Assembly (NCBI GenBank): GCA_047921215.1
Contig: JBLRWO010000020.1
Coordinates: 10,157-74,156, forward strand
Reading direction: 5' to 3'
DNA length: 64,000 nucleotides
DNA from: RECM01 sp047921215
GTDB lineage: Bacteria > Bacteroidota > Rhodothermia > Balneolales > Cyclonatronaceae
A program made the position numbers and the translations under genes. Below the pieces are notes generated by a model. The model made no database searches, was not told the DNA's origin, and saw only the letters and a list, made by a program, of their open reading frames with translations. Below, in pieces: positions 17,928 through 24,901 of the stretch (positions are counted from its first letter, which is position 1; every line of letters starts with the position of its first letter).

Positions 17928-18179
17928 ATGGCAGATAACAAACATCCATCACATATCGAAGTGGAACAGACCCTGGTGAAGATTCACCGTGAGTTGAATA
18001 AACTGCGGGCACGATGTGAACAATTGCACGGGCAAAATGAAAAGATGCGCAGCGAACTCGATGAGATCAAAAACCGGGGGAAAAACTTTTTTGGTGGTAT
18101 GACCGAAAAAGACCGTATGGCGTGTAAGCAACAGATCAACAACCTGATCAACAGAATTGATACCTATTTACCTGAATGA
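17928..18179 (+). CDS. small coiled-coil protein upstream of zapA
   Basis: An 83-residue cytoplasmic protein. Residues about 10-50 form a heptad-patterned coiled coil, followed by a short RGKNFFGGMTEKDR segment and a second helix ending YLPE. I do not recognise a named family. Its position, 10 bases after pheT and overlapping zapA by four bases, suggests a cell-division accessory protein, comparable in size and shape to ZapB (inference from context only). The overlap with zapA implies translational coupling. Confidence 0.75.
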   Translation: MADNKHPSHIEVEQTLVKIHRELNKLRARCEQLHGQNEKMRSELDEIKNRGKNFFGGMTEKDRMACKQQINNLINRIDTYLPE

Positions 18180-18490
18180 TGATGAAATCAATTAAAGTCA
18201 GTATTCTGGGACGTCAGTATCCGTTGCGGGTGAATGAAGCGGATGTTGATATGATGTATGATATTGCAACTTATGTGGATGACCGGTTCCGCTCGTTCAA
18301 GAAGGAACTGATCAATCAAAATGATACCACAATTATGGTGCTTGCATGTCTTAGTATCGCAGAAGACTATTTCGTCGCAAAAAACCAGTCTGACGGTTCC
18401 GGTAACGCGGGTAAGGTACCAACAGAGATAAATTCGTCGCTGAATGAACTTTTAGCTGAAATTAAATCTCTAAATCACGATATTACATAG
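18176..18490 (+). CDS. zapA: cell division protein ZapA
   Basis: ZapA binds FtsZ and bundles protofilaments at the division ring. The 104-residue protein has the family start KSIKVSILGRQYPLRVNE, the DVDMMYDIATYVDDR helix and a C-terminal coiled coil. Three ATG codons in a row (18176, 18179, 18182) offer starts; the third gives the conserved N-terminus. The first overlaps the stop of the preceding gene. A 6S-like RNA follows within 40 bases, the same zapA-ssrS arrangement seen in many bacteria. Confidence 0.88.
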   Translation: MMMKSIKVSILGRQYPLRVNEADVDMMYDIATYVDDRFRSFKKELINQNDTTIMVLACLSIAEDYFVAKNQSDGSGNAGKVPTEINSSLNELLAEIKSLNHDIT

Positions 18491-18521
18491 AGCCATTCAG
18501 GCGATCTTATCGATCTTTCAT

Positions 18522-18700
18522 ATACTACCGGTGAGGCAGATTATCGGGCATAGCATGAACGATAACTAGAAGAAAGGGAGCTCTTCTTTAGCTGGCAATA
18601 ACATGCCTCAGTCCTTTGGATTAGTGGACGTTAGACCCAGTTGAGCGGGTTCCCACCGTGTTTAGATACGGTTCTTTGCTAGCCCCTGCTTTACCGGTTT
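18522..18700 (+). ncRNA. ssrS: 6S RNA (ssrS-like)
   Basis: A roughly 175-base region that folds as a long imperfect rod. ACCGGTGAGGCAG (18527-18539) pairs with CTGCTTTACCGGT (18686-18698), using two G-U pairs. GGGC/AGCA/GAAC (18546-18560) pairs in order with GTTC/TGCT/GCCC (18671-18685), and internal hairpins such as AGAAGA/TCTTCT fill the apical part. A T run follows the closing stem. 6S RNA is such a rod with an open bubble and holds the sigma-70-type RNA polymerase in stationary phase. Position directly after zapA is a well-known location for it. No ORF covers the region. Exact ends are estimated. Confidence 0.72.
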
Positions 18701-18710
18701 TTTTTTGAAC

Positions 18711-18733
18711 CGGCCGGTTATCCGGCCTTTTTT
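18711..18733 (+). terminator. rho-independent terminator abutting the next start codon
   Basis: GGCCGG (18712-18717), loop TTAT, CCGGCC (18722-18727), then six T at 18728-18733. It lies after the 6S-like RNA and only seven bases before the ATG of the phosphodiesterase gene. AACCGG at 18708-18713 could instead pair with CCGGTT at 18694-18699, so alternative folds exist. Confidence 0.8.
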
Positions 18734-18739
18734 ATATAC

Positions 18740-19552
18740 ATGTCAAAACAGATTAACATCCTTTTTATCGGCGATATCGTTGGGGATCCCGGCCTCGGTA
18801 TCGTTGAAACCCTTCTCCCAACCTTCCGAAGCAAGTACAAGGCCGACTTTATCATTGCCAACGGCGAAAATTCTCATGAGGGGATGGGTATAAATGAATC
18901 CATTGTTAAAAACCTGTACTCCCTGGGGGTTGACGTGATAACAGGAGGCAATCACAGCTTTGCCAAATGGAAAATTTATCCCTACATGAAGACCGACCCC
19001 AGGCTGCTCAGACCCATGAACTACCCGAGAGGTGCTCACGGCTTCGGTTATGGAATCTATCCCCTGAACGATACTGGACTGAAAATCGGCGTCGTCAATC
19101 TGCAGGGTCGCACCTTTATGCAGGCTATTGATGATCCCTTCAGGACGGCTGAATGGGTTATTGAGAAAATCAGGGAAGAGACAAACATCATTTTTGTGGA
19201 TTTTCACGCAGAAGCCACTGCGGAAAAAGTGGCCTTTGCCTGGCATGTTGACGGTCTGGTATCAGCCATTGTTGGAACGCATACCCATATTCCAACCAAC
19301 GATGCCCGTATACTGCCCAAGGGAACCGGATATGTCACAGATTCAGGGATGACCGGATCGTACAACTCGGTAATCGGTATGGACAAAGACGTTGCCATAA
19401 AACGCTTCCTGCTGGGAACACCTCACAAGTACAGTGTGGCCAACGGAGACAACCGCTTTGCCGGAGTTCTTGTTAGTATTGATACCGAAACGGCCCTTTG
19501 CAGGAATATTGAACCCATCATATTTCCGGCTTTCAGAAATTCCCAGGATTGA
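18740..19552 (+). CDS. YmdB/TIGR00282-type metallophosphoesterase
   Basis: A 270-residue cytoplasmic phosphodiesterase of the TIGR00282 family (Bacillus subtilis YmdB hydrolyses 2',3'-cyclic AMP and affects RNase Y-dependent behaviour). All family metal motifs are present: GDIVGDPG at the N-terminus, NGENSHEGMGI, GGNHSF, DFHAEATAEK, GTHTHIPT and TDSGMTGSYNSVIG. In many bacteria the gene lies beside rny (RNase Y); here rny is absent and the 6S-like RNA takes that place. The ATG lies seven bases after a terminator T run, leaving no room for a normal ribosome binding site. The stop overlaps the lolD start. Confidence 0.9.
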   Translation: MSKQINILFIGDIVGDPGLGIVETLLPTFRSKYKADFIIANGENSHEGMGINESIVKNLYSLGVDVITGGNHSFAKWKIYPYMKTDPRLLRPMNYPRGAHGFGYGIYPLNDTGLKIGVVNLQGRTFMQAIDDPFRTAEWVIEKIREETNIIFVDFHAEATAEKVAFAWHVDGLVSAIVGTHTHIPTNDARILPKGTGYVTDSGMTGSYNSVIGMDKDVAIKRFLLGTPHKYSVANGDNRFAGVLVSIDTETALCRNIEPIIFPAFRNSQD

Positions 19553-20238
19553 TGGATACCCTACTTCAGGCAACGGATCTGACTAAAGATTACAAATCCA
19601 AAGACGGGAGTTCTATACTCAGGGTACTCGACGGAGTCGATATCAGTATTAAACGCGGAAGCGTGGTATCCATTACCGGAGCCAGTGGTTCGGGAAAAAG
19701 TACACTACTGCATATTCTCGGCGGACTCGACCGGCCTACCACCGGCCAGGTGCTATTCAGGCAAACAAACCTGAGTAACCTCAGCGACGACCATCTCGCC
19801 GTCTTCAGAAATCAAAACCTGGGATTCATTTTTCAGTTCCATCATCTGCTGCCCGAGTTTACAGCGATCGAAAACGTAATGATGCCCGGATTAATCAGCG
19901 GTAAAGGCATTGATGAGCTGAAGGACAAAGCCGGAGGGCTTCTTGGGAAATTTGGACTTGACAACAGGGCAGAACATCGGCCTTCAGAACTTTCAGGAGG
20001 TGAGCAACAACGAGTGGCTGCCGCCCGGGCATTGATGAATGATCCCGATCTGATACTGGCTGATGAACCTACAGGAAATCTGGACGATAAAAATACCGAG
20101 GGAATGCTGGAATTGCTCTTTTCTCTTCGCGATCAGGACGGAATGACACTGGTTATGGTTACACATGACCTTAAAATTGCCGACCGTTGTGATGAGCAAC
20201 TGGTACTACACAAAGGTCAATTGCGCTTTAACGATTAA
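19552..20238 (+). CDS. lolD: lipoprotein-releasing system ATPase LolD
   Basis: ATPase of the LolCDE complex that releases outer-membrane lipoproteins from the inner membrane. The 228-residue ABC protein has Walker A GASGSGKST, the Q-loop stretch FIFQFHHLLPEFTAIENVMMP that is typical for LolD, signature LSGGEQQR and Walker B LILADEP. The ATG overlaps the preceding stop (TGATG at 19550-19554); a TTG at 19549 is less likely. LolC/E partners are not in this window. It could in principle serve another MacB-type transporter, but the Q-loop favours LolD. Confidence 0.85.
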   Translation: MDTLLQATDLTKDYKSKDGSSILRVLDGVDISIKRGSVVSITGASGSGKSTLLHILGGLDRPTTGQVLFRQTNLSNLSDDHLAVFRNQNLGFIFQFHHLLPEFTAIENVMMPGLISGKGIDELKDKAGGLLGKFGLDNRAEHRPSELSGGEQQRVAAARALMNDPDLILADEPTGNLDDKNTEGMLELLFSLRDQDGMTLVMVTHDLKIADRCDEQLVLHKGQLRFND

Positions 20239-20390
20239 GAATACATGGATATACAGTTCATTTATGTGACATTCAGATACTTCCGGCTGTGAACAATATC
20301 CCATCCTCAACGATTTCAGTTGCAACACGACTAAAACAGTGATAACTTTCATGCTTTTGATATAAACAACACAGCAACTTTTTTATCTGA

Positions 20391-21089
20391 ATGACAAACA
20401 AGCCCAAATCCAAACAGAGTCAACCCGTAGACAGTGATGCACTGATTACCTATTATGCCATCGCCAGTATTTGGGTCAAGAACAATCTTGCCCTTGTAAT
20501 CGGGACAACAATTGGTCTTATAGCCGTAATTTCCATTGGCCTGTTCATGTACACCAAAAGCCAGGCCAATGAGCGGGCGTCTGAAGAGCTGTTAGGTTTT
20601 GCGGAGATCAAATTCAGTGCGGGTGATTTTGAGGCTGCCCTGCTGGGGGATGATCAGACATTCACTGCCGGTTTTGCGGAAATAATAGACACCTATCCCC
20701 GAACAAAAGCGGCAAATATGGCCCGGTACTATGCCGCTGTAAGTGAATTCAAACTCGATAACTACGAATCGGCTCTTATATACATCCGGGATTTTGACCC
20801 GCCTTCCGGTATCATGGGAGTAGGCCCGATAACCCTGCACGGATCCATTCTCATGAGCCTTGAAAGGTACAGTGACGCCATAACTGTTTTTAAAAAAGCC
20901 GCCGATTGGGATATGAACACATCCACTACACCCTACAATTTGCTAATGGCAGCAGAATCTGCTTTGCTTGCCGGAGATTACAGTCAGGCCGAAGGGCTGG
21001 TCAGGGAAATCGTAACCCGTTATGAGAACAGCCCGGCAGCGGCAAACGCTCAAAAGCTAAAAGGCAAACTGGCGACTATGGGTTCCTGA
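20391..21089 (+). CDS. membrane-anchored TPR protein
   Basis: A 232-residue protein with a short charged N-terminus, one membrane helix at about residues 34-56 (ALVIGTTIGLIAVISIGLFM) and a periplasmic domain of tetratricopeptide repeats to the end. The layout (cytoplasmic N-terminus, single anchor, TPR domain) resembles YfgM, which works with PpiD in periplasmic chaperone networks. That comparison rests on architecture only. It is preceded by a 152-base spacer after lolD, so it probably has its own promoter. Confidence 0.75.
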   Translation: MTNKPKSKQSQPVDSDALITYYAIASIWVKNNLALVIGTTIGLIAVISIGLFMYTKSQANERASEELLGFAEIKFSAGDFEAALLGDDQTFTAGFAEIIDTYPRTKAANMARYYAAVSEFKLDNYESALIYIRDFDPPSGIMGVGPITLHGSILMSLERYSDAITVFKKAADWDMNTSTTPYNLLMAAESALLAGDYSQAEGLVREIVTRYENSPAAANAQKLKGKLATMGS

Positions 21090-21246
21090 CCGAAACCCGG
21101 TTCAGTCAGTTCATAGCACGAAGTCTACAACCGGGACAGTGTTCCCGTTTCGGCTTGTCTACTGATTACATTCCTCTCTGGGGTTATCGTCACATGGCAT
21201 CATTCAGAAATGTTGAATTGTTGAATGCCATCATTTCTCCTCCATC

Positions 21247-21270
21247 TTCCCTGTTCCCTGTTCCCTGTTC
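21247..21270. repeat. TTCCCTG heptamer repeat
   Basis: Three exact tandem copies of TTCCCTG and a partial fourth. Non-coding. Heptamer repeats of this kind mutate by slippage. Confidence 0.9.
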
Positions 21271-21301
21271 TTCCGTTGCACGTCCGGCAGAGAACTACAC
21301 C

Positions 21302-21328
21302 CTGTTGATTCAGAACTGTTGATTCAGA
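21302..21328. repeat. two tandem copies of CTGTTGATTCAGA
   Basis: Exact 13-base copies at 21302-21314 and 21316-21328, separated by one base. Non-coding. Function unknown. Confidence 0.9.
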
Positions 21329-21368
21329 GCCGCTGTAACTGGTGTTTATTTATGCCTTTGTAATAGGC

Positions 21369-21540
21369 CGTATCCGGATGGCATCTGGTGATAGTATTAG
21401 AATTTTCTGATATAGGAACAAGGCGTTTGCCACCCGGTACAAATGTTCAGTTAGCTACTATAGCACTTCGTTTCAAATGACGAAACATAATGACCTTCAA
21501 TTCAAGCCCTCAATTTTGACCGGTTGAGGGCTATTTTTTT
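21369..21540 (+). ncRNA. candidate structured RNA ending in a terminator
   Basis: CCGGATGGCA (21374-21383) pairs with TGCCACCCGG (21428-21437) over nine pairs with one mismatch. It extends outward by about three more pairs around a bulged T. A small GTTTC/GAAAC hairpin and then a strong rho-independent terminator (21505-21540) follow. No ORF is present, and the nearest upstream gene stops 280 bases earlier. This would fit a 170-base RNA of unknown class, or just a long 3' untranslated region of the TPR gene. Confidence 0.35.
21505..21540 (+). terminator. strong rho-independent terminator
   Basis: AGCCCTCAA (21505-21513) pairs perfectly with TTGAGGGCT (21524-21532), with a 10-base loop and seven T at 21534-21540. 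It points along the plus strand and ends whatever is transcribed from the gene-free stretch. Confidence 0.92.
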
Positions 21541-21661
21541 GCTGCCTGTAGAACGATACACACAAGGTTTACAGGAGTCATGTAAAACATGAAGAACGAA
21601 TCATGACAGGGTATCATGGCGTCCACTTTCCTGATTACAGTCATCAGCAGAATTCAGTGGA

Positions 21662-22360
21662 TTACTTTGAAGAAGATGTGAACAGGATTTCATCAATAAT
21701 CCCGCGGGTGGAAAGGTTCAGAAGTGTATCGATAAGTCTGGCAACATCTACCGGGTCAATGAGAGTCTCCGTGTCACGATCCTCTTCATCCCACGAACCG
21801 GAAGCAGTCGGACCAAGGTTAATTGCGGTGGCAGCCACGTCCTGACCGGCAAGGCTTTGCCGCAGTGAACGTGTATAGCCCAGTAATGCATGCTTGGAAA
21901 CCGCGTAGGCAGGACTTCGCTCTATTCCGGCAAGTGAGGCGATCGAACAGATATTTACAATCAGAGCGGGCGTGTTTGTGAGCAGATCGGGGAGAAAACG
22001 GCGGGTTGCTGCTACCGCGGTAATCACATTTGACCGGAACTGCTCGTAATAGTCCTGAATCTGCGTTTCTTCAAGATTCTTTTCGATGTAAACACCAGCA
22101 TTATTGATCAGAACAGATGGGTTAAAATTCCCGGGAAGCGATGTCCGGTTTAATTCCTCCTCATCTGTCAGATCTACCGGCATTGTATAAATGGTACACC
22201 CGTGTATTCGGCAGACATCAGCAACCTGCTCAAGTCTGACATGGTTACGGCCAATCAGCAGCAACGGATTTTTTCTTACCCTGGCAAGATATTCAGCTGT
22301 TGAGGCACCGATTCCACGGCTGGCACCCGTTATGATAATTCCTGATTCGGGTGAGATCAT
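21662..22360 (-). CDS. short-chain dehydrogenase/reductase
   Basis: A 232-residue SDR-family oxidoreductase. It has the cofactor motif TGASRGIG at about residues 11-18, NNAG in the middle, the catalytic Ser in NICSIAS, and YAVSK with the catalytic Tyr and Lys. The absence of a dipeptide such as ARN and the presence of GRNH after beta-2 suggest NADP(H), but the substrate is unknown. It is the last gene of a tight minus-strand string (queD-queE-SDR), three bases after queE. Its role in queuosine synthesis is not implied by the sequence; the link is positional. Confidence 0.85.
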   Translation of the reverse strand: MISPESGIIITGASRGIGASTAEYLARVRKNPLLLIGRNHVRLEQVADVCRIHGCTIYTMPVDLTDEEELNRTSLPGNFNPSVLINNAGVYIEKNLEETQIQDYYEQFRSNVITAVAATRRFLPDLLTNTPALIVNICSIASLAGIERSPAYAVSKHALLGYTRSLRQSLAGQDVAATAINLGPTASGSWDEEDRDTETLIDPVDVARLIDTLLNLSTRGIIDEILFTSSSK

Positions 22361-22363
22361 GGA

Positions 22364-23020
22364 TCAGCGTACCCCGAGATATTTGTGTGTCTGAAGACTG
22401 ATACCCCAATGCGGGTTTTTCTTGACGTAATCAACAATTAATGGCATTGATCCGGGGGTATCCCACTCCGGTTGCAGCAGAAGTATTGCCCCATCACGGC
22501 ATTTTGAGGCCTCCTCTTCGGCCCATTGCAGGTCTTTCTTTGTAAGTACCACCACCTTTAGCTCGTCCACGAATTGGTAAATTTCATCCACCGGTTTTTT
22601 GAAACGTTTCGGTGACAGGGTAACCCAATCGAGATGCCCACTTACTGCAGAGGAACCGCTCGTTTCGATGTGCACAGCCATCCCTGCATTTTTTAATGCA
22701 ACCGTAAGCGGCTCAAGGTCATGCAGCAGAGGTTCACCACCTGTAATCACGACAAAAGGTGCGCCGGATTTCCCTGCCGCTTCAACCAGTTCACCAACCA
22801 TAACACGCGGATGTTTCCCGGCATCCCAGCTGTCTTTCACATCACACCACCAGCATTTGACATCACACCCGGCGGTTCGTATAAAATATGAGGCTTTTCC
22901 GGTATGATAACCCTCGCCCTGGATAGTATGGAAATGTTCCATTACCGGGTATTCCACATGCAGGATATCTTGTTCAAGTACTGATAAATCAGAACTTTTT
23001 TTGTATTCGGGGTGATGCAC
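22364..23020 (-). CDS. queE: 7-carboxy-7-deazaguanine synthase (radical SAM)
   Basis: Radical SAM enzyme that contracts 6-carboxytetrahydropterin to 7-carboxy-7-deazaguanine, the deazapurine step of queuosine synthesis. The 218-residue protein has HTIQGEGYHTGKASYFIR, the cluster motif CxxxCxxC in AGCDVKCWWCD, and the SAM-binding GGEPLLH. The start is GTG at 23020, four bases after the queD stop. Its product normally goes to QueC and QueF, which are not in this window. The C-terminal WGISLQTHKYLGVR is typical for the family. Confidence 0.93.
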   Translation of the reverse strand: MHHPEYKKSSDLSVLEQDILHVEYPVMEHFHTIQGEGYHTGKASYFIRTAGCDVKCWWCDVKDSWDAGKHPRVMVGELVEAAGKSGAPFVVITGGEPLLHDLEPLTVALKNAGMAVHIETSGSSAVSGHLDWVTLSPKRFKKPVDEIYQFVDELKVVVLTKKDLQWAEEEASKCRDGAILLLQPEWDTPGSMPLIVDYVKKNPHWGISLQTHKYLGVR

Positions 23021-23024
23021 GAGT

Positions 23025-23414
23025 TTACAGGTTTTTATCTGTGTATTCGACCCAACTGTCGGGCGTTTCCCATACGGTTACGGTCAGATCAATGCCGGCA
23101 GGTATACGTTTTCGGGTCTCTTCATGAATATATTCGGCAATGCGCTCGGCTGATGTGGCAACCTGTAGTACGTCATTGAGTACAGCATGGTCAAAACCAC
23201 CTTTCTCCACATCTTTTCCGGCCCATTTCAGTTCCTGGAAATCACATACCATATCGGGCGACGAAAGGTATTTGGACGGGTTCAATTTATGTGACCGGGC
23301 CGAGATACGAACACGATACGTATGCCCGTGCATTCGGCCGCATTTACCGTCATAGCCCTCAATAAAATGGGCTGAATCAAATTTGAATTCCGTATTTAAA
23401 GTCCAGGTAGGCAT
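23025..23414 (-). CDS. queD: 6-carboxy-5,6,7,8-tetrahydropterin synthase
   Basis: Converts dihydroneopterin triphosphate to 6-carboxytetrahydropterin, the substrate of QueE encoded directly downstream. The 129-residue protein has FDSAHFI with a zinc His, the catalytic Cys and zinc ligands in KCGRMHGHTY, the DFQELK segment and FDHAVLND. I choose the ATG at 23414; a TTG at 23426 would add four residues. A -7 box TATCTTTG lies on the minus strand at 23459-23452, which puts the transcript start just upstream. Confidence 0.92.
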   Translation of the reverse strand: MPTWTLNTEFKFDSAHFIEGYDGKCGRMHGHTYRVRISARSHKLNPSKYLSSPDMVCDFQELKWAGKDVEKGGFDHAVLNDVLQVATSAERIAEYIHEETRKRIPAGIDLTVTVWETPDSWVEYTDKNL

Positions 23415-23451
23415 TCCGGTCAGCAAAGTTAAATCCTCAATGAATAACTTT

Positions 23452-23459
23452 CAAAGATA
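23452..23459 (-). promoter_or_regulatory. probable -7 promoter box of queD
   Basis: TATCTTTG on the minus strand matches the Bacteroidota consensus TAnnTTTG exactly, 38 bases before the queD ATG. I see no TTG at the right distance upstream, so the -33 part is weak. Confidence 0.45.
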
Positions 23460-23522
23460 CGAAATATCAGTGAAACGCGAATTTGCGATTTCCAACCGGT
23501 TAAAAGGATTTACTAATAGTAC

Positions 23523-23555
23523 GTACGTTTTGCTTGACAGTAAGTACGTTTTGCT
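23523..23555. repeat. direct repeat GTACGTTTTGCT with 21-bp period
   Basis: Exact copies of GTACGTTTTGCT at 23523-23534 and 23544-23555. The 21-base period equals two helical turns, so both copies face the same side of the DNA. The site lies between the queD promoter and the stop of the outer-membrane protein gene, and could bind a regulator upstream of queDE (inference). Confidence 0.6.
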
Positions 23556-23563
23556 AATCCCGA

Positions 23564-24895
23564 TCAGAATACCTGGTTAAGGCGGACCCAAAAAACAGGT
23601 GTGCCCAGAATGTCGGCGGCCTGCCATGCAAGTTCAAACCTGACCACACTGAAATTCACGCTTACACCCAGATCGGTTTTAACATCAGCAAACCTGAAAC
23701 TACCGAAGCCGGATATGGGATTATTACCGGTTACCCGATTGGAATTGACCCATCCAAAATCGGCAAACAGGCTATAGTATACCCTTTTTGAACTGATCCA
23801 GTCGTTGCCCCAACGATCCCTGGCCTGCCAGTTCCCCATTAAAAGCTCCACATTGGTAAGAAGCATCCGTTCGCCCATGATACTTTTATATGGATGTGCC
23901 CTGAGGCTGCCAACTCCCCCGAGAGCAAAATTGCTGGGAATCTCCGCACCTGTTGCCGAACCTGCCCTGAACCTTGCCTTAACCGCAGAAAGCCGGTCTA
24001 TTTTTATTAATGAGCGCAATTCAGCTTCATAACGGTTGTGTCGGTAATCGGTCGCGAAATTGTCGAAATCGCCAAGCTGCACGGTAATATCACCTGCAAA
24101 CGACAGATTCCGAAACTGCATGTAATTCTTTGTGTTGTAGTTCAGCGAATATAAAAAGTACTGATACCGCCCCTCATTAATTTCAGGGTTAACTCTTACG
24201 TTGCTCCGGCCACCAAACATATTGAACTTGGTATTGGTATCGAGTGAATGATGTTCGTCGATTCTGAATGAAAGAGTGTGATCAAACCAGGCAGAATGTC
24301 TGAATACCATATAGGCACTTACACCTCTGCGGTTGTAATAGTCCATATAATCAAAGCCTGAAAAGAGAGAAAACAGACTGTTTTCGGTGGATCCGAGTCT
24401 CCATTGATCATCAGAATCGGTCGTATTGTGATATTCCACACCAAGTTTGAATCGTTTACGATGGCCAAAAACCCTTTCGAGTCCAATTCCGTAATTAATC
24501 CTTTTACGGGCAAATGAGTAATTGGCGAAACCGAAAGGCCGCACTTCACGATATTCACTCCAGTTGAGTGGTTCCACCCTGAATCCCAGGGCCAGGCCGT
24601 CAACCCGATTGAACCGGATGTTCTGAAGATTTGGCATCAGCGTAGAAAGCCCCGGGAAGTTACTGTAACCACTGATATCACGATAGCGGGTATCAATTCC
24701 CCCGTGCAGCAGTACCCGGTCGCGTTGCTTCCTCAAATTCTCCCTGAACCGGGCCGGGCTCAGTACCTCCTGAATAGGTTGGGTAAAAAAGGGATCATTC
24801 TCGAACGGATCTTCCGCATCATCCGTTGTTTGAGCTGTTGCCGATGCAAATAAAAGCAACAGACAGAAAAGGGGCAGCAGAAAGTATTTAAACAT
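23564..24895 (-). CDS. outer-membrane beta-barrel protein (Omp85/BamA-TamA-like barrel)
   Basis: A 443-residue exported protein. A signal peptide (MFKYFLLPLFCLLLLFASATAQ) is cut after about residue 21. The mature part alternates hydrophobic and polar residues, rich in Tyr/Phe/Arg, and ends in Phe as barrel proteins do. GGVGSLRAHPYKSIMGERML near residue 340 resembles the GGxxSLRG...G motif of the Omp85/surface-antigen barrel. No POTRA domains are visible, so this is a barrel alone. It lies six bases downstream of the 7TM phosphatase gene and is probably co-transcribed with it. Confidence 0.72.
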   Translation of the reverse strand: MFKYFLLPLFCLLLLFASATAQTTDDAEDPFENDPFFTQPIQEVLSPARFRENLRKQRDRVLLHGGIDTRYRDISGYSNFPGLSTLMPNLQNIRFNRVDGLALGFRVEPLNWSEYREVRPFGFANYSFARKRINYGIGLERVFGHRKRFKLGVEYHNTTDSDDQWRLGSTENSLFSLFSGFDYMDYYNRRGVSAYMVFRHSAWFDHTLSFRIDEHHSLDTNTKFNMFGGRSNVRVNPEINEGRYQYFLYSLNYNTKNYMQFRNLSFAGDITVQLGDFDNFATDYRHNRYEAELRSLIKIDRLSAVKARFRAGSATGAEIPSNFALGGVGSLRAHPYKSIMGERMLLTNVELLMGNWQARDRWGNDWISSKRVYYSLFADFGWVNSNRVTGNNPISGFGSFRFADVKTDLGVSVNFSVVRFELAWQAADILGTPVFWVRLNQVF

Positions 24896-24901
24896 CTGGT
24901 T

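Larger units (their letters stand above)
21090..21661. other. gene-free stretch with repeats and a candidate RNA
   Basis: About 570 bases with no credible gene. From left to right it holds a weak hairpin CGGGA/TCCCG at 21132-21147, three and a half copies of TTCCCTG at 21247-21270, and two copies of CTGTTGATTCAGA at 21302-21314 and 21316-21328. A long-range stem (21374-21383 with 21428-21437) and a strong terminator at 21505-21540 follow. A small palindrome TCATGT/ACATGA is at 21578-21592. The frame at 21603-21845 is antisense to the dehydrogenase gene and is not a gene. Confidence 0.6.

Noticed and set aside
21247..21328. Short repeats (TTCCCTG, CTGTTGATTCAGA) as a CRISPR array
   Set aside because: Repeat units are 7 and 13 bases with no spacers of uniform length and no cas genes nearby.
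21603..21845. 80-codon plus-strand ORF
   Set aside because: It mostly overlaps the dehydrogenase gene in antisense and has no ribosome binding site.
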